A stretch of 64,000 bases of DNA, from contig NZ_FPBC01000012.1 of the NCBI RefSeq assembly GCF_900116605.1, positions 13,063 through 77,062 of the forward strand. Reading direction: 5' to 3'. Positions 42,979 through 50,707 of the stretch are shown here, piece after piece (positions within the stretch are counted from its first letter, which is position 1; each line of letters begins with the position of its first letter). This DNA comes from Pseudomonas marincola. Lineage in GTDB: Bacteria > Pseudomonadota > Gammaproteobacteria > Pseudomonadales > Pseudomonadaceae. Position numbers and translations under genes: made by a program. The notes beneath the pieces are model-generated. The model saw only the letters and a list, made by a program, of their open reading frames with translations. It was not told where the DNA came from and ran no database searches.

Positions 42979-43731
42979 TCAGCGTTGCCCCGCCCTCTTC
43001 CTGCAAGCCTCACCAAAGGCCTGGAAGATGGCGAGATAATTCGGATTAGATCGTACTTGCCACTCAGGATGCCACTGCACCCCTAATGCAAAACTCGTAG
43101 CACCTTCGACGGAGAAGGATTCGATCAATCCGTCGGGCGCCAATGCTTCTACTCGAAGGCCAGGCGCCAGACGCTCAACGCCCTGACCATGAATGGAGTT
43201 AACAGTAATTTGTGTCGGTAAACCGATGGCAGCCAGCACACCGTCTGGCTGTACAGCGACGTCATGACGCGGCGAGAACTGCTGTTCAACCGGTGAGTCT
43301 TGCGGCTCACGATGATCCATCAATCCTTCAACTTCATGAACCTTTTGATGCAGCGTGCCGCCAAATACCACATTCATTTCCTGAAACCCGCGGCAAATGC
43401 CCAGCACAGGAATCCCGGCGGCAATAGCGGCTTTCAGAAGAGGCAAGGTGGTGCTGTCACGCGCAGGATCATGCAAAGTGCCGGGATCGCTGGCGGGGCC
43501 GCTATAATGATGGGGTTCTACGTTGGACGGCGAGCCGGTAAATAGCAGGCCGTCGATACTGTCGAGCAAGGCAGGCTGATCCAGCAGCTCACCCAGCGAC
43601 GGTATGATCAGAGGCAAAGCCTGAGCCCCCAGAACTACGGCGCGGACATATTTGTCACCAGCAGCGTAATAGTTGTGAGAACCGATCAGCTTTGTATCAG
43701 AAGTTACGCCGATTATCGGCAGGCGTGACAT
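42979..43731 (-). CDS. spuA: Gamma-glutamyl-GABA hydrolase SpuA
   Basis: 250 aa class-I glutamine-amidotransferase-like hydrolase (PuuD type). The nucleophile elbow is LGICRGFQEMNV with Cys113; the His-Glu pair is in QWHPEWQ. It releases glutamate and GABA from gamma-glutamyl-GABA at the end of the glutamylated polyamine pathway. It is the first gene of the spuABCDEFGH series, divergent from spuI. Confidence 0.93.
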   Translation of the reverse strand: MSRLPIIGVTSDTKLIGSHNYYAAGDKYVRAVVLGAQALPLIIPSLGELLDQPALLDSIDGLLFTGSPSNVEPHHYSGPASDPGTLHDPARDSTTLPLLKAAIAAGIPVLGICRGFQEMNVVFGGTLHQKVHEVEGLMDHREPQDSPVEQQFSPRHDVAVQPDGVLAAIGLPTQITVNSIHGQGVERLAPGLRVEALAPDGLIESFSVEGATSFALGVQWHPEWQVRSNPNYLAIFQAFGEACRKRAGQR

Positions 43732-44009
43732 GGGACACCCTTTATTTTTTGCTGTTTTGGGTTTGAGCCGAGCTTAGCCTTGTTCATTTTATTTCACAAT
43801 AGGTATGTAAAAAATCGAACACACCCCACTGAGCACCCTGTCGGTAAAGGCTTTGCGCACCGCTGCAGGGGCCTAAAACGCCCCATTAAGGGCCGCGAGG
43901 CACCATAAGGGTGCACAAAAAGCCCAGCTTGACAGGCGAAGGGGTTTAAGATTGACTCACACCCGTGCATTCGCATGATTGATATTTTTAACAAAATAGG
44001 TGTTGCATC
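43732..44009. promoter_or_regulatory. Divergent spuA/spuI promoter region
   Basis: 278 bases. A/T-rich direct repeats ttcacaataggtatgt (43793-43808) and aacaaaataggtgttg (43990-44005) lie near each end, about 200 bases apart, and share (c/a)AATAGGT. A short GCACC/GGTGC hairpin lies at about 43902-43916. TTGACA occurs at about 43930 (spuI direction) but no well-spaced -10 follows. The paired motifs are candidate sites for a shared regulator such as a PuuR/PauR-type protein; this is inference. Confidence 0.45.
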
Positions 44010-45389
44010 ATGTCGGTACCCCCGCGTGCCGTTCAGCTTAATGAAGCGAACGCGTTCCTTAAGGAACATCCTGAGGTCCAGTTCGTCGACCTTCTTATTG
44101 CAGATATGAATGGTGTGGTGCGCGGCAAGCGCATCGAACGCGCCAGTCTTCATAAGGTGTACGAGAAAGGTATTAATCTTCCCGCTTCCCTTTTCGCACT
44201 CGATATCAACGGCTCCACGGTGGAAAGCACCGGTCTGGGTCTGGATATCGGTGACGCAGACCGTATCTGTTTTCCAATCCCTGACACACTGTGCAACGAG
44301 CCTTGGCAGAAGCGCCCTACCGCGCAATTGCTGATGACCATGCACGAGCTGGACGGCACGCCATTCTTTGCCGACCCGCGTGAAGTGTTGCGCCAGGTGA
44401 TCCAGAAGTTCGACGAACTAGGCCTGACTATCTGCGCCGCTTTCGAACTCGAGTTCTATTTGATTGACCAGGAGAACGTCAACGGCCGTCCGCAGCCGCC
44501 GCGTTCGCCGATCTCGGGCAAGCGTCCACACTCGACTCAGGTTTACCTGATCGACGACCTCGACGAATACGTCGACTGCCTGCAAGACATGCTCGAAGCT
44601 GCAAAAGAGCAGGATCTGCCAGCAGACGCCATCGTCAAGGAAAGTGCTCCGGCGCAATTCGAAGTCAACCTTCACCACACCAAAGATGCGCTCAAGGCCT
44701 GCGACTACGCCTTGCTGCTCAAGCGTCTGATCAAGAACATTGCCTACGACCACGAAATGGACTCGACCTTCATGGCCAAGCCGTATCCGGGTCAGGCAGG
44801 TAATGGTCTGCACGTGCACATCTCCTTGCTCGACAAGAAGACTGGCGAGAATATCTTCACCTCGGAAGATCCGATCACCAACGATGCACTGCGCCACTCC
44901 ATCGGCGGGATCCTCGAAACCATGCCGGCTTCGATGGCGTTCCTGTGCCCGAACGTCAACTCGTACCGTCGTTTTGGCGCTCAGTTCTACGTGCCAAACG
45001 CGCCGAGCTGGGGCCTGGACAACCGTACCGTAGCCGTGCGCGTGCCAACTGGCAGCCCGGACTCCGTGCGTATCGAGCAGCGCGTCGCCGGTGCCGATGC
45101 CAACCCGTACCTGATGATGGCGTCGATTCTGGCCGGTATTCACCACGGCCTGACCAACAAGATCGAGCCGGGCGAGCCAATCGAAGGCAACTCTTACGAG
45201 CAGCTGGAGCAAAGCCTGCCGAACAACCTGCGTGATGCTCTGCGCGAGCTGGATGACAGCGAGATCATGGCCAAGTACATCGACCCGAAATACATCGACA
45301 TCTTTGTCGCCTGTAAAGAGAGTGAGCTGGCTGAATTCGAACACTCGATTTCAGACCTCGAGTACAACTGGTACTTGCACACAGTTTGA
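44010..45389 (+). CDS. spuI: Gamma-glutamylpolyamine synthetase SpuI
   Basis: 459 aa, glutamine synthetase superfamily, second PuuA-like enzyme of the cluster. LLIADMNGVVRGKRIERA, FELEFYLID, NGLHVHISLLDK and DNRTVAVRVPTGSPDSVRIE mark the substrate, metal and catalytic blocks. It glutamylates putrescine or related amines. The gene matches PA0296 in type and position, divergent from spuA. A terminator follows directly. Confidence 0.93.
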   Translation: MSVPPRAVQLNEANAFLKEHPEVQFVDLLIADMNGVVRGKRIERASLHKVYEKGINLPASLFALDINGSTVESTGLGLDIGDADRICFPIPDTLCNEPWQKRPTAQLLMTMHELDGTPFFADPREVLRQVIQKFDELGLTICAAFELEFYLIDQENVNGRPQPPRSPISGKRPHSTQVYLIDDLDEYVDCLQDMLEAAKEQDLPADAIVKESAPAQFEVNLHHTKDALKACDYALLLKRLIKNIAYDHEMDSTFMAKPYPGQAGNGLHVHISLLDKKTGENIFTSEDPITNDALRHSIGGILETMPASMAFLCPNVNSYRRFGAQFYVPNAPSWGLDNRTVAVRVPTGSPDSVRIEQRVAGADANPYLMMASILAGIHHGLTNKIEPGEPIEGNSYEQLEQSLPNNLRDALRELDDSEIMAKYIDPKYIDIFVACKESELAEFEHSISDLEYNWYLHTV

Positions 45390-45399
45390 CGCTGCACCC

Positions 45400-45428
45400 G
45401 ACGCCGGCCATTGAGCCGGCGTCTTTTT
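45400..45428 (+). terminator. Terminator after spuI
   Basis: Stem GACGCCGGC/GCCGGCGTC with a CATTGA loop followed by TTTTT, eleven bases past the spuI stop. A 137-base gap to the next gene follows. Confidence 0.9.
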
Positions 45429-45565
45429 ATCCAGTAGGATCTGCTCAGTACTGATTATTTTGCCGCCCTTGCAAGCGCGGCCTGGAGCGTTTCTGTGCGC
45501 GCCAAGACCTGACATTAATTGCCACGCCAACTGGCGAGGAAGCACCTGATCAAAGGAAGATACTC

Positions 45566-46624
45566 ATGCACCATAAGCTCGCCGCTGTATTGCTTGCCTT
45601 CAGCCCCTTGCTGGCCTTCGCTGAAGACAAGATAGTGGTGTACAACTGGAACGACTACATCGCCCCGCAGGTCCTTGAAGACTTCACCGCAGACACCGGT
45701 ATCACGGTCGATTATCACACCTTCAGCACAGCCGACGAGTTGGCCAAGATCATGGCCAGCGGCGCGTCGATCGATGTTGCCGTGCCGTCTAACGACACCA
45801 TTCCCGAGCTTATAAAAACCGGCGCCATCCTCCCGCTCGACATGCGTCAGTTGCCGAACCACAAGCATCTCGACAAACAAATTCTGAGCAAACTGGCCGC
45901 CGTCGATCCGCGTAACAAATATGCCGTGCCCTATCTGTGGGGCGCCGTTGGCCTGGCCATCAACACCCAAAAAGCTCAGGCCGCATTCGGCGGGCCACTG
46001 CCGGAGAGCTGGAGCGTACTGTTCGACCCCGAGCAAAGCGCACGGCTGAGCAATTGCGGGATCAGCGTGCTTGATGCGCCCGACGAGACCTTGTCGCTGT
46101 TGCTCAATTATCAGGGCCGGGATTTCTCACGCAGCCCGCCAAGCCGGATCAAGCGCACCGGCGATGCGCTGGCGACGTTGCGTCCACTGGTGCGTTACGT
46201 AGACAGCGAGCGCTATATCGAAGACCTGCAAAACGGCAGTCTGTGCATGGCCATGGCCTGGGTCGGCGATGCACTCGCGGCCAAACAGGCGGGGCAGCCG
46301 GTGGAGTTCATGGTTCCGAGCGAAGGCACGGTACTGTTCATCGACAACCTGGTGATCCCGAAAACGGCCAGCCGAGCGGATCTGGCGCTGCGTTTTATTG
46401 ATTACATGATGCAGCCAAAAGTTGCCGCCGAAATCACCACAGAAACCCTCTACCCCAACGCCAACGCAGACTCCAAAGAATTCCTCACGGCTGAGCTGCA
46501 GGCCATGCCAGACCTGTACCCAAGCCTGGAAATCAAGCGGCGTTTCTACACCCTGAAAACCATATCGCCGGAACAGAAGGCCGCGCGTGACGAGGTCTGG
46601 AGCCAGTTCACCGCCGTGCCGTAA
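45566..46624 (+). CDS. Extra polyamine-binding periplasmic protein (PA0295-like)
   Basis: 352 aa. Signal peptide MHHKLAAVLLAFSPLLAFA, then the polyamine-binding fold: KIVVYNWNDYIAPQVLEDF, VDYHTFSTADELAKIMASG, YAVPYLWGAVGLAINTQK, NGSLCMAMAWVGDALAA and a C-terminal EVWSQFTAVP tail, shorter than in SpuD. The binding-site region differs from SpuD (YHTFSTADE for YDVFDSNET), so another amine or a weaker sensor-type role is possible. It has its own ribosome site (AAGGAAG) and lies apart from the transporter genes. In P. aeruginosa PA0295 holds the same place next to spuI. Confidence 0.88.
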   Translation: MHHKLAAVLLAFSPLLAFAEDKIVVYNWNDYIAPQVLEDFTADTGITVDYHTFSTADELAKIMASGASIDVAVPSNDTIPELIKTGAILPLDMRQLPNHKHLDKQILSKLAAVDPRNKYAVPYLWGAVGLAINTQKAQAAFGGPLPESWSVLFDPEQSARLSNCGISVLDAPDETLSLLLNYQGRDFSRSPPSRIKRTGDALATLRPLVRYVDSERYIEDLQNGSLCMAMAWVGDALAAKQAGQPVEFMVPSEGTVLFIDNLVIPKTASRADLALRFIDYMMQPKVAAEITTETLYPNANADSKEFLTAELQAMPDLYPSLEIKRRFYTLKTISPEQKAARDEVWSQFTAVP

Positions 46625-46711
46625 TCCGTGCCAGCACTTGCCGCCTGCCCGTCACCAACTAACGTTATGTCTGCAGGCTGGCGCAAATGCCGCTACCCTG
46701 AGTGCGAGCTG

Positions 46712-46750
46712 GAGGCTCACAACGCGCCAACTTTGGCTGGCGCGAGCCTC
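46712..46750. other. Long imperfect inverted repeat before the LemA gene
   Basis: GAGGCTC and GAGCCTC flank a second GCGCCA/TGGCGC pair. It may end the binding-protein transcript or form part of the 5' leader of the LemA-TPM operon. Confidence 0.4.
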
Positions 46751-46781
46751 ATGACTACGATCCCACCTCAATGGAGCGCCC

Positions 46782-47390
46782 ATGAAAACTGTCCACTTTC
46801 TGTTATTGCTGTTGCTTGGCGCCAGCCTCACTGGCTGCGGCTACAACGATATGCAACGCCAGGACGAAGCAGTCAAAGCGGCGTGGTCGGAAGTCATCAA
46901 CCAGTATCAGCGCCGCGCTGATCTGGTACCTAATCTGGTCAATACCGTGAAGGGCTACGCCCAGCACGAAGAAAAAGTCTTCATCGAAGTCACCGAGGCC
47001 CGCGCCAAGGTCGGCAGCATGCAGATCAACACCGACAGCCTCGACGACCCGCAAAAAATTCAGCAGTTTCAAGCCGCGCAGGGCGAGCTTTCCAGCGCGC
47101 TGTCACGCTTGATGGTGGTGAGCGAGAACTACCCGCAGCTCAAGGCTGACGGCCTGTTCCAGAACCTGCAGGCGCAGCTTGAAGGCACTGAGAACCGGGT
47201 GACCGTGGCACGTAACCGCTATGTGCAATCGGTGCAGGCGTACAACAGCATGATCCGCACCTTCCCCAACAACCTCACGGCCATGGCGATGGGCTATTCG
47301 GTGAAGCCGAATTTCAGCGTCGAGAACGAGAAAGAAATCTCCACCGCGCCGACCGTAGACTTCGGTAACGCCGAACCTGCCAAGCAATAA
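46782..47390 (+). CDS. LemA family lipoprotein
   Basis: 202 aa. The N-terminus is a lipoprotein signal with lipobox LTGC (Cys19). The mature protein has the LemA helical blocks: VKAAWSEVINQYQRRADLVP, LVNTVKGYAQHE, FIEVTEARAKVGS, LSSALSRLMVVSENYPQLKA and ENRVTVARNRYVQSVQAYNS. LemA proteins form helical bundles with an outer extracellular face and often accompany TPM-domain proteins. Role unknown; envelope maintenance is suggested by such pairs. It is followed by a TPM gene one base away, so the two are coupled. Confidence 0.92.
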   Translation: MKTVHFLLLLLLGASLTGCGYNDMQRQDEAVKAAWSEVINQYQRRADLVPNLVNTVKGYAQHEEKVFIEVTEARAKVGSMQINTDSLDDPQKIQQFQAAQGELSSALSRLMVVSENYPQLKADGLFQNLQAQLEGTENRVTVARNRYVQSVQAYNSMIRTFPNNLTAMAMGYSVKPNFSVENEKEISTAPTVDFGNAEPAKQ

Positions 47391-47391
47391 C

Positions 47392-48276
47392 ATGATGACG
47401 GCTATCGCGTGGCGTTCGCGCCTGTTGCTGTGCGCTGCCCTGCTGATGCTCTGCCTGCCGTTCAACGGCGCGCAAGCAGCAGAGGTGCCTATTCTCAAAC
47501 GCCATGTCACCGACCAGACCGGCACCCTCACGGCTGAGCAGATCAACGAGCTGGACAGCCAACTGGTCGCATTGGAGAAGCGCAAGGGTGCGCAGCTGGT
47601 GGTGTTGTTGGTCAGCAGCACCCAGCCGCAAGACATCGAAAGCTATTCGCTGGCGGTGGCCGAGGCCAACAAGATTGGCCGAAAGGGCACCGACGACGGC
47701 ATTTTGCTGCTGGTGGCCAAGGATGACCGGCGTGACCGCATCGAGGTCGGCTATGGCCTTGAAGGCGCCGTGCCCGACGCAGCCGCTGCACGCATCCAGC
47801 GCGAGTACATCGAGTCACGCTTCAAGCAGGGCGATTTCTATGGCGGCATCCGCGACGGCATTGACGCACTGACCAAACTGATCGACGGCGAACCACTGCC
47901 TGCGCCCAGCCGGGCCTCATCGTCGTCACAACCGACGGACTTCCTGGACATCGGCTTCATTGGCCTGGCCATTGCCTTTGTGCTGCGCGGCTTGGCCCGC
48001 GGTTTCCCGCTGATCCTGCGCATGGGCTTTGGCGCACTGATCAGCTCGATCTTTATCGGCTTTCTGCTCGGCAGCCTCACGGCAGCGCTTATTGGCGGGG
48101 CCATTGGCGCGTTCATCATGCTGTTGCCGTATGGCGGCGTCGCTGTAGGCGGCGGACGCGGGGGCGGCTTTGGTGGCGGAGGATTCGGCGGCGGTGGCGG
48201 TGGTTTCGGAGGTGGCGGCGGCTTTAGCGGCGGCGGTGGTGGTTTTGGAGGCGGCGGTTCGTCGGGAAGCTGGTAA
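47392..48276 (+). CDS. TPM-domain membrane protein with Gly-rich tail (YgcG-like)
   Basis: 294 aa. Signal peptide ends near AQA-AE (residue about 29). A TPM (TLP18.3/Psb32/MOLO-1) domain runs from about 35 to 155, with VTDQTGTLTAEQINELDSQL, QLVVLLVSST and GILLLVAKDDRRDRIEVGYG. Hydrophobic segments at about 184-200 and 210-242 follow, then a C-terminal tail of Gly and Phe only, broken by Ser (GGGFGGGGFGGGG type), ending SSGSW. This architecture is that of bacterial YgcG-type proteins. The tail is exceptionally low-complexity. Start at ATG 47392 or 47395. It shares a TAATG junction with the next gene. Confidence 0.88.
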   Translation: MMTAIAWRSRLLLCAALLMLCLPFNGAQAAEVPILKRHVTDQTGTLTAEQINELDSQLVALEKRKGAQLVVLLVSSTQPQDIESYSLAVAEANKIGRKGTDDGILLLVAKDDRRDRIEVGYGLEGAVPDAAAARIQREYIESRFKQGDFYGGIRDGIDALTKLIDGEPLPAPSRASSSSQPTDFLDIGFIGLAIAFVLRGLARGFPLILRMGFGALISSIFIGFLLGSLTAALIGGAIGAFIMLLPYGGVAVGGGRGGGFGGGGFGGGGGGFGGGGGFSGGGGGFGGGGSSGSW

Positions 48277-48779
48277 TGATCGAATTCAAACGCATATTCA
48301 GTAACGTGTTTGGCGGCTGGTTCCAGCTCAAGCGCTGCTTCCCCAAGCCTCTGCTTACGGAGATCGGCGATGCTATTGGCGCGGGCGAGGCGAAACACAT
48401 TGGTGAAGTTCGCTTTGCCATAGAGTCACGCTTGTCCTTCGCCGAGGTGCTGGCCGGGGTCAATTCGCGGGGTCGGGCTGAACAGATTTTTGCACAGCAA
48501 GGTGTTTGGGATACTGAACACAACAGCGGCATTCTGTTCTACCTGCTTTTGTCTGAACATCGCATCGAAATCGTCGCCGATCGCGGCGTCTCACGCTACG
48601 TTGAGCAAGCCCGCTGGGATGCAATCTGCCAGCGCATGTGCAGCCAGTTTGCCCTCGGTAATTGGCGCGAAGGCAGCCTCGCCGGTATTGCCGAGGCTCA
48701 CGAAATACTCGGCGAGTACCTTTCTGATCCGAATGTGCCCAACCCGAATGAGCTGCCGAACAAGCCGATCATTCTCTAA
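48276..48779 (+). CDS. Small TPM-domain protein
   Basis: 167 aa without signal peptide. TPM-like blocks are visible: GDAIGAGEAKHIGEVRFAIE, GILFYLLLSEHRIEIVADRG and WDAICQRMCSQFALGNWREG. It starts within the stop codon of the preceding TPM gene (TAATG). It is a compact second TPM partner, cytoplasmic or exported by an unknown route. It is the last gene of the LemA-TPM-TPM operon before the terminator. Confidence 0.82.
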   Translation: MIEFKRIFSNVFGGWFQLKRCFPKPLLTEIGDAIGAGEAKHIGEVRFAIESRLSFAEVLAGVNSRGRAEQIFAQQGVWDTEHNSGILFYLLLSEHRIEIVADRGVSRYVEQARWDAICQRMCSQFALGNWREGSLAGIAEAHEILGEYLSDPNVPNPNELPNKPIIL

Positions 48780-48809
48780 GCCGATCAGCCCTTAGCTGAA
48801 CTTGCCTTA

Positions 48810-48839
48810 GCCCTTGGATTAACGTCCAATGGGCTTTTT
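48810..48839 (+). terminator. Terminator of the LemA-TPM operon
   Basis: Stem GCCC-TTGGA / TCCAA-GGGC with one bulged T, TTAACG loop, then TTTTT. It lies just before aguR and separates it from the LemA-TPM-TPM unit. Confidence 0.8.
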
Positions 48840-48853
48840 GCCCAGAGCCGATC

Positions 48854-49495
48854 ATGCCGCGCCCCACGACGACTGTCCGCAAACCCCGCGCCAGCAGCCA
48901 GGCCCGTATTGCTGCCATTCTTACCGTCGCCCGTGACCTGATGGCCGAACAAGGCGTTGCCAGCCTGTCGATCTACAACGTCGCCGAACGCGCCGCCATT
49001 CCGCCTTCCTCGGTGTACCACTTCTTCGCCAGCGTGCCGGCCTTGCTCGAAGCGCTCACCGCAGACATTCACGCAGCCTTTCGCGCCTGCCTGCAAGAAC
49101 CTGTCGAGCATACGCAACTGCGAGACTGGCGCGACCTTTCGGCGATTGTCGAGCAGCGCATGCTGGCCATTTATGCCCGCGACCCTGCCGCCCGCCAACT
49201 GATTCTGGCGCAACATGGCCTCAGTGAAATCACTCAGGCTGACCGCCAGCACGACATCGAACTCGGCGCGCAAATGCGCAACCTGTTTGCACGCCACTTC
49301 ATGCTGCCGCCCTTGCCGGACGATATCGATGTATTCGCCCTCGCCATGGAGTTGGGCGACCGCGTGTATGCACGCTCGGTGCAACTGCACGGCACCATCA
49401 GCCCACGCCTCGCAGAAGAAGGTATGCGCGTGTTTGACGCGTATTTGAGCCTGTACCTGCCCCCACTACTGCCAAAGCGCCCAGAGCCGCTCTAA
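48854..49495 (+). CDS. aguR: TetR-family regulator AguR
   Basis: 213 aa. A TetR helix-turn-helix lies at about 17-63 (ILTVARDLMAEQGVASLSIY, then ERAAIPPSSVYHFF). The C-terminal ligand domain is all-helical. In P. aeruginosa AguR represses aguBA and is relieved by agmatine or N-carbamoylputrescine. Position immediately upstream of aguB, same strand, supports the assignment. A perfect dyad (49575-49590) in the gap before aguB is a candidate operator. Confidence 0.85.
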   Translation: MPRPTTTVRKPRASSQARIAAILTVARDLMAEQGVASLSIYNVAERAAIPPSSVYHFFASVPALLEALTADIHAAFRACLQEPVEHTQLRDWRDLSAIVEQRMLAIYARDPAARQLILAQHGLSEITQADRQHDIELGAQMRNLFARHFMLPPLPDDIDVFALAMELGDRVYARSVQLHGTISPRLAEEGMRVFDAYLSLYLPPLLPKRPEPL

Positions 49496-49574
49496 AGCCC
49501 GCCCCAAAGCCTTTTCCTGATGCGCGGCCGATCTGATTCGGCCATGCGCGAAGAGTTTCGCCTACCGAATTTAA

Positions 49575-49590
49575 ACCGATATTTATCGGT
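49575..49590. promoter_or_regulatory. Candidate AguR operator
   Basis: ACCGATA-TT-TATCGGT is a perfect inverted repeat in the A/T-rich aguR-aguB gap, of the size TetR repressors bind. A second ACCGA half-site precedes it at 49564-49568. Confidence 0.5.
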
Positions 49591-49629
49591 ATATTTATTA
49601 ATTAATATCTCTCAATAGAAAATAATCGC

Positions 49630-49658
49630 TTCAAAAGCGGATTTTTATCGACTATAAA
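49630..49658 (+). promoter_or_regulatory. Putative sigma-70 promoter of aguBA
   Basis: TTCAAA at 49630-49635 and TATAAA at 49653-49658, spacer 17. The start codon of aguB is 94 bases downstream of the -10. Confidence 0.5.
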
Positions 49659-49752
49659 GACTGCGCTTTCCCTCCGCCAAGCCAAAAATCGGATTTCGCT
49701 GAGGCTTGCCCGGGGCTTATTGATCTGCCCAAAAACTAATAAGAGGTGCTTC

Positions 49753-50634
49753 ATGTCACGCAACGTAACCGTCGCCGCCACCCAGATGGCCTGTACTTGG
49801 GACCGCGGAGCGAATATCGCCAAAGCCGAACAACTGGTGCGTGAAGCCGCCGCCAAGGGTGCGCAGATCATCCTGATTCAGGAACTGTTCGAAACACCGT
49901 ACTTCTGCCAGAAGCCCAACCCGGACTATCTGCAACTGGCCACGACTGTCGATACCAACGAGGCCATTGCGCATTTTCAGAATGTCGCCAAAGAGTTGCA
50001 GGTGGTCTTGCCGATCAGCTTCTTTGAGCGCTCCGGCCGTGCGCGCTTCAACAGCATTGCCATCATCGATGCCGACGGCAGCAACCTTGGTGTGTATCGC
50101 AAGAGCCATATTCCGGACGGCCCCGGCTACCACGAAAAGTACTACTTCAATCCGGGCGATACCGGCTTCAAGGTCTGGGATACCCGCTACGCCAAGATCG
50201 GCGTGGGCATTTGCTGGGACCAGTGGTTCCCCGAGTGCGCACGCAGCATGGCATTGCTCGGCGCCGAAATTCTGTTCTACCCGACCGCTATCGGCAGTGA
50301 GCCGCATGACCCCAACATCACCTCGCGCGATCACTGGCAGCGTGTGCAGCAAGGCCATGCCGGCGCCAACCTGATGCCACTGGTGGCGAGCAATCGCATC
50401 GGCCGTGAAGAGCAAGGCGACTATGACATCACCTTCTACGGCTCATCGTTTATCGCCGACCCATTCGGCGCCAAGGTTGAGGAGCTCAACGAGACCGAAG
50501 AAGGTATTTTGGTACACAGCTTCGATCTCGATAAACTTGAGAACACCCGAAGCGCATGGGGATCGTTCCGCGACCGCCGCCCGAATCTCTATGGCCCGCT
50601 GAAGACTCTCGACGGCCACCTGGCGTCAGAGTAA
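49753..50634 (+). CDS. aguB: N-carbamoylputrescine amidohydrolase
   Basis: 293 aa, nitrilase superfamily. The Glu-Lys-Cys triad is represented by the Glu in IILIQELFETPYF, Lys in YRKSHIPDGPGYHEKYYF, and Cys in IGVGICWDQWFPE. It releases ammonia and CO2 from N-carbamoylputrescine, yielding putrescine. Start ATG at 49753 (MSRNVTVAATQM) is preceded by AGAGGTG; the longer frame is not supported. It is followed by aguA with a hairpin terminator in between. Confidence 0.96.
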   Translation: MSRNVTVAATQMACTWDRGANIAKAEQLVREAAAKGAQIILIQELFETPYFCQKPNPDYLQLATTVDTNEAIAHFQNVAKELQVVLPISFFERSGRARFNSIAIIDADGSNLGVYRKSHIPDGPGYHEKYYFNPGDTGFKVWDTRYAKIGVGICWDQWFPECARSMALLGAEILFYPTAIGSEPHDPNITSRDHWQRVQQGHAGANLMPLVASNRIGREEQGDYDITFYGSSFIADPFGAKVEELNETEEGILVHSFDLDKLENTRSAWGSFRDRRPNLYGPLKTLDGHLASE

Positions 50635-50649
50635 CTTGCGCAATAATTC

Positions 50650-50684
50650 GCGCCCCGCACGCTGCGGCGGGGCGCATTTCTTTT
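50650..50684 (+). terminator. Hairpin between aguB and aguA
   Basis: Perfect 9-bp stem GCGCCCCGC/GCGGGGCGC, eight-base loop, then a T-rich atttctttt. It could partially terminate before aguA. Confidence 0.65.
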
Positions 50685-50707
50685 CGCTTTAATGTGTTGG
50701 TGACGCT

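Noticed and set aside
43930..43960. A sigma-70 promoter for spuI built on the TTGACA near 43930
   Set aside because: No -10 at 16-18 bases; the TAAGAT that follows is only 12 bases away.
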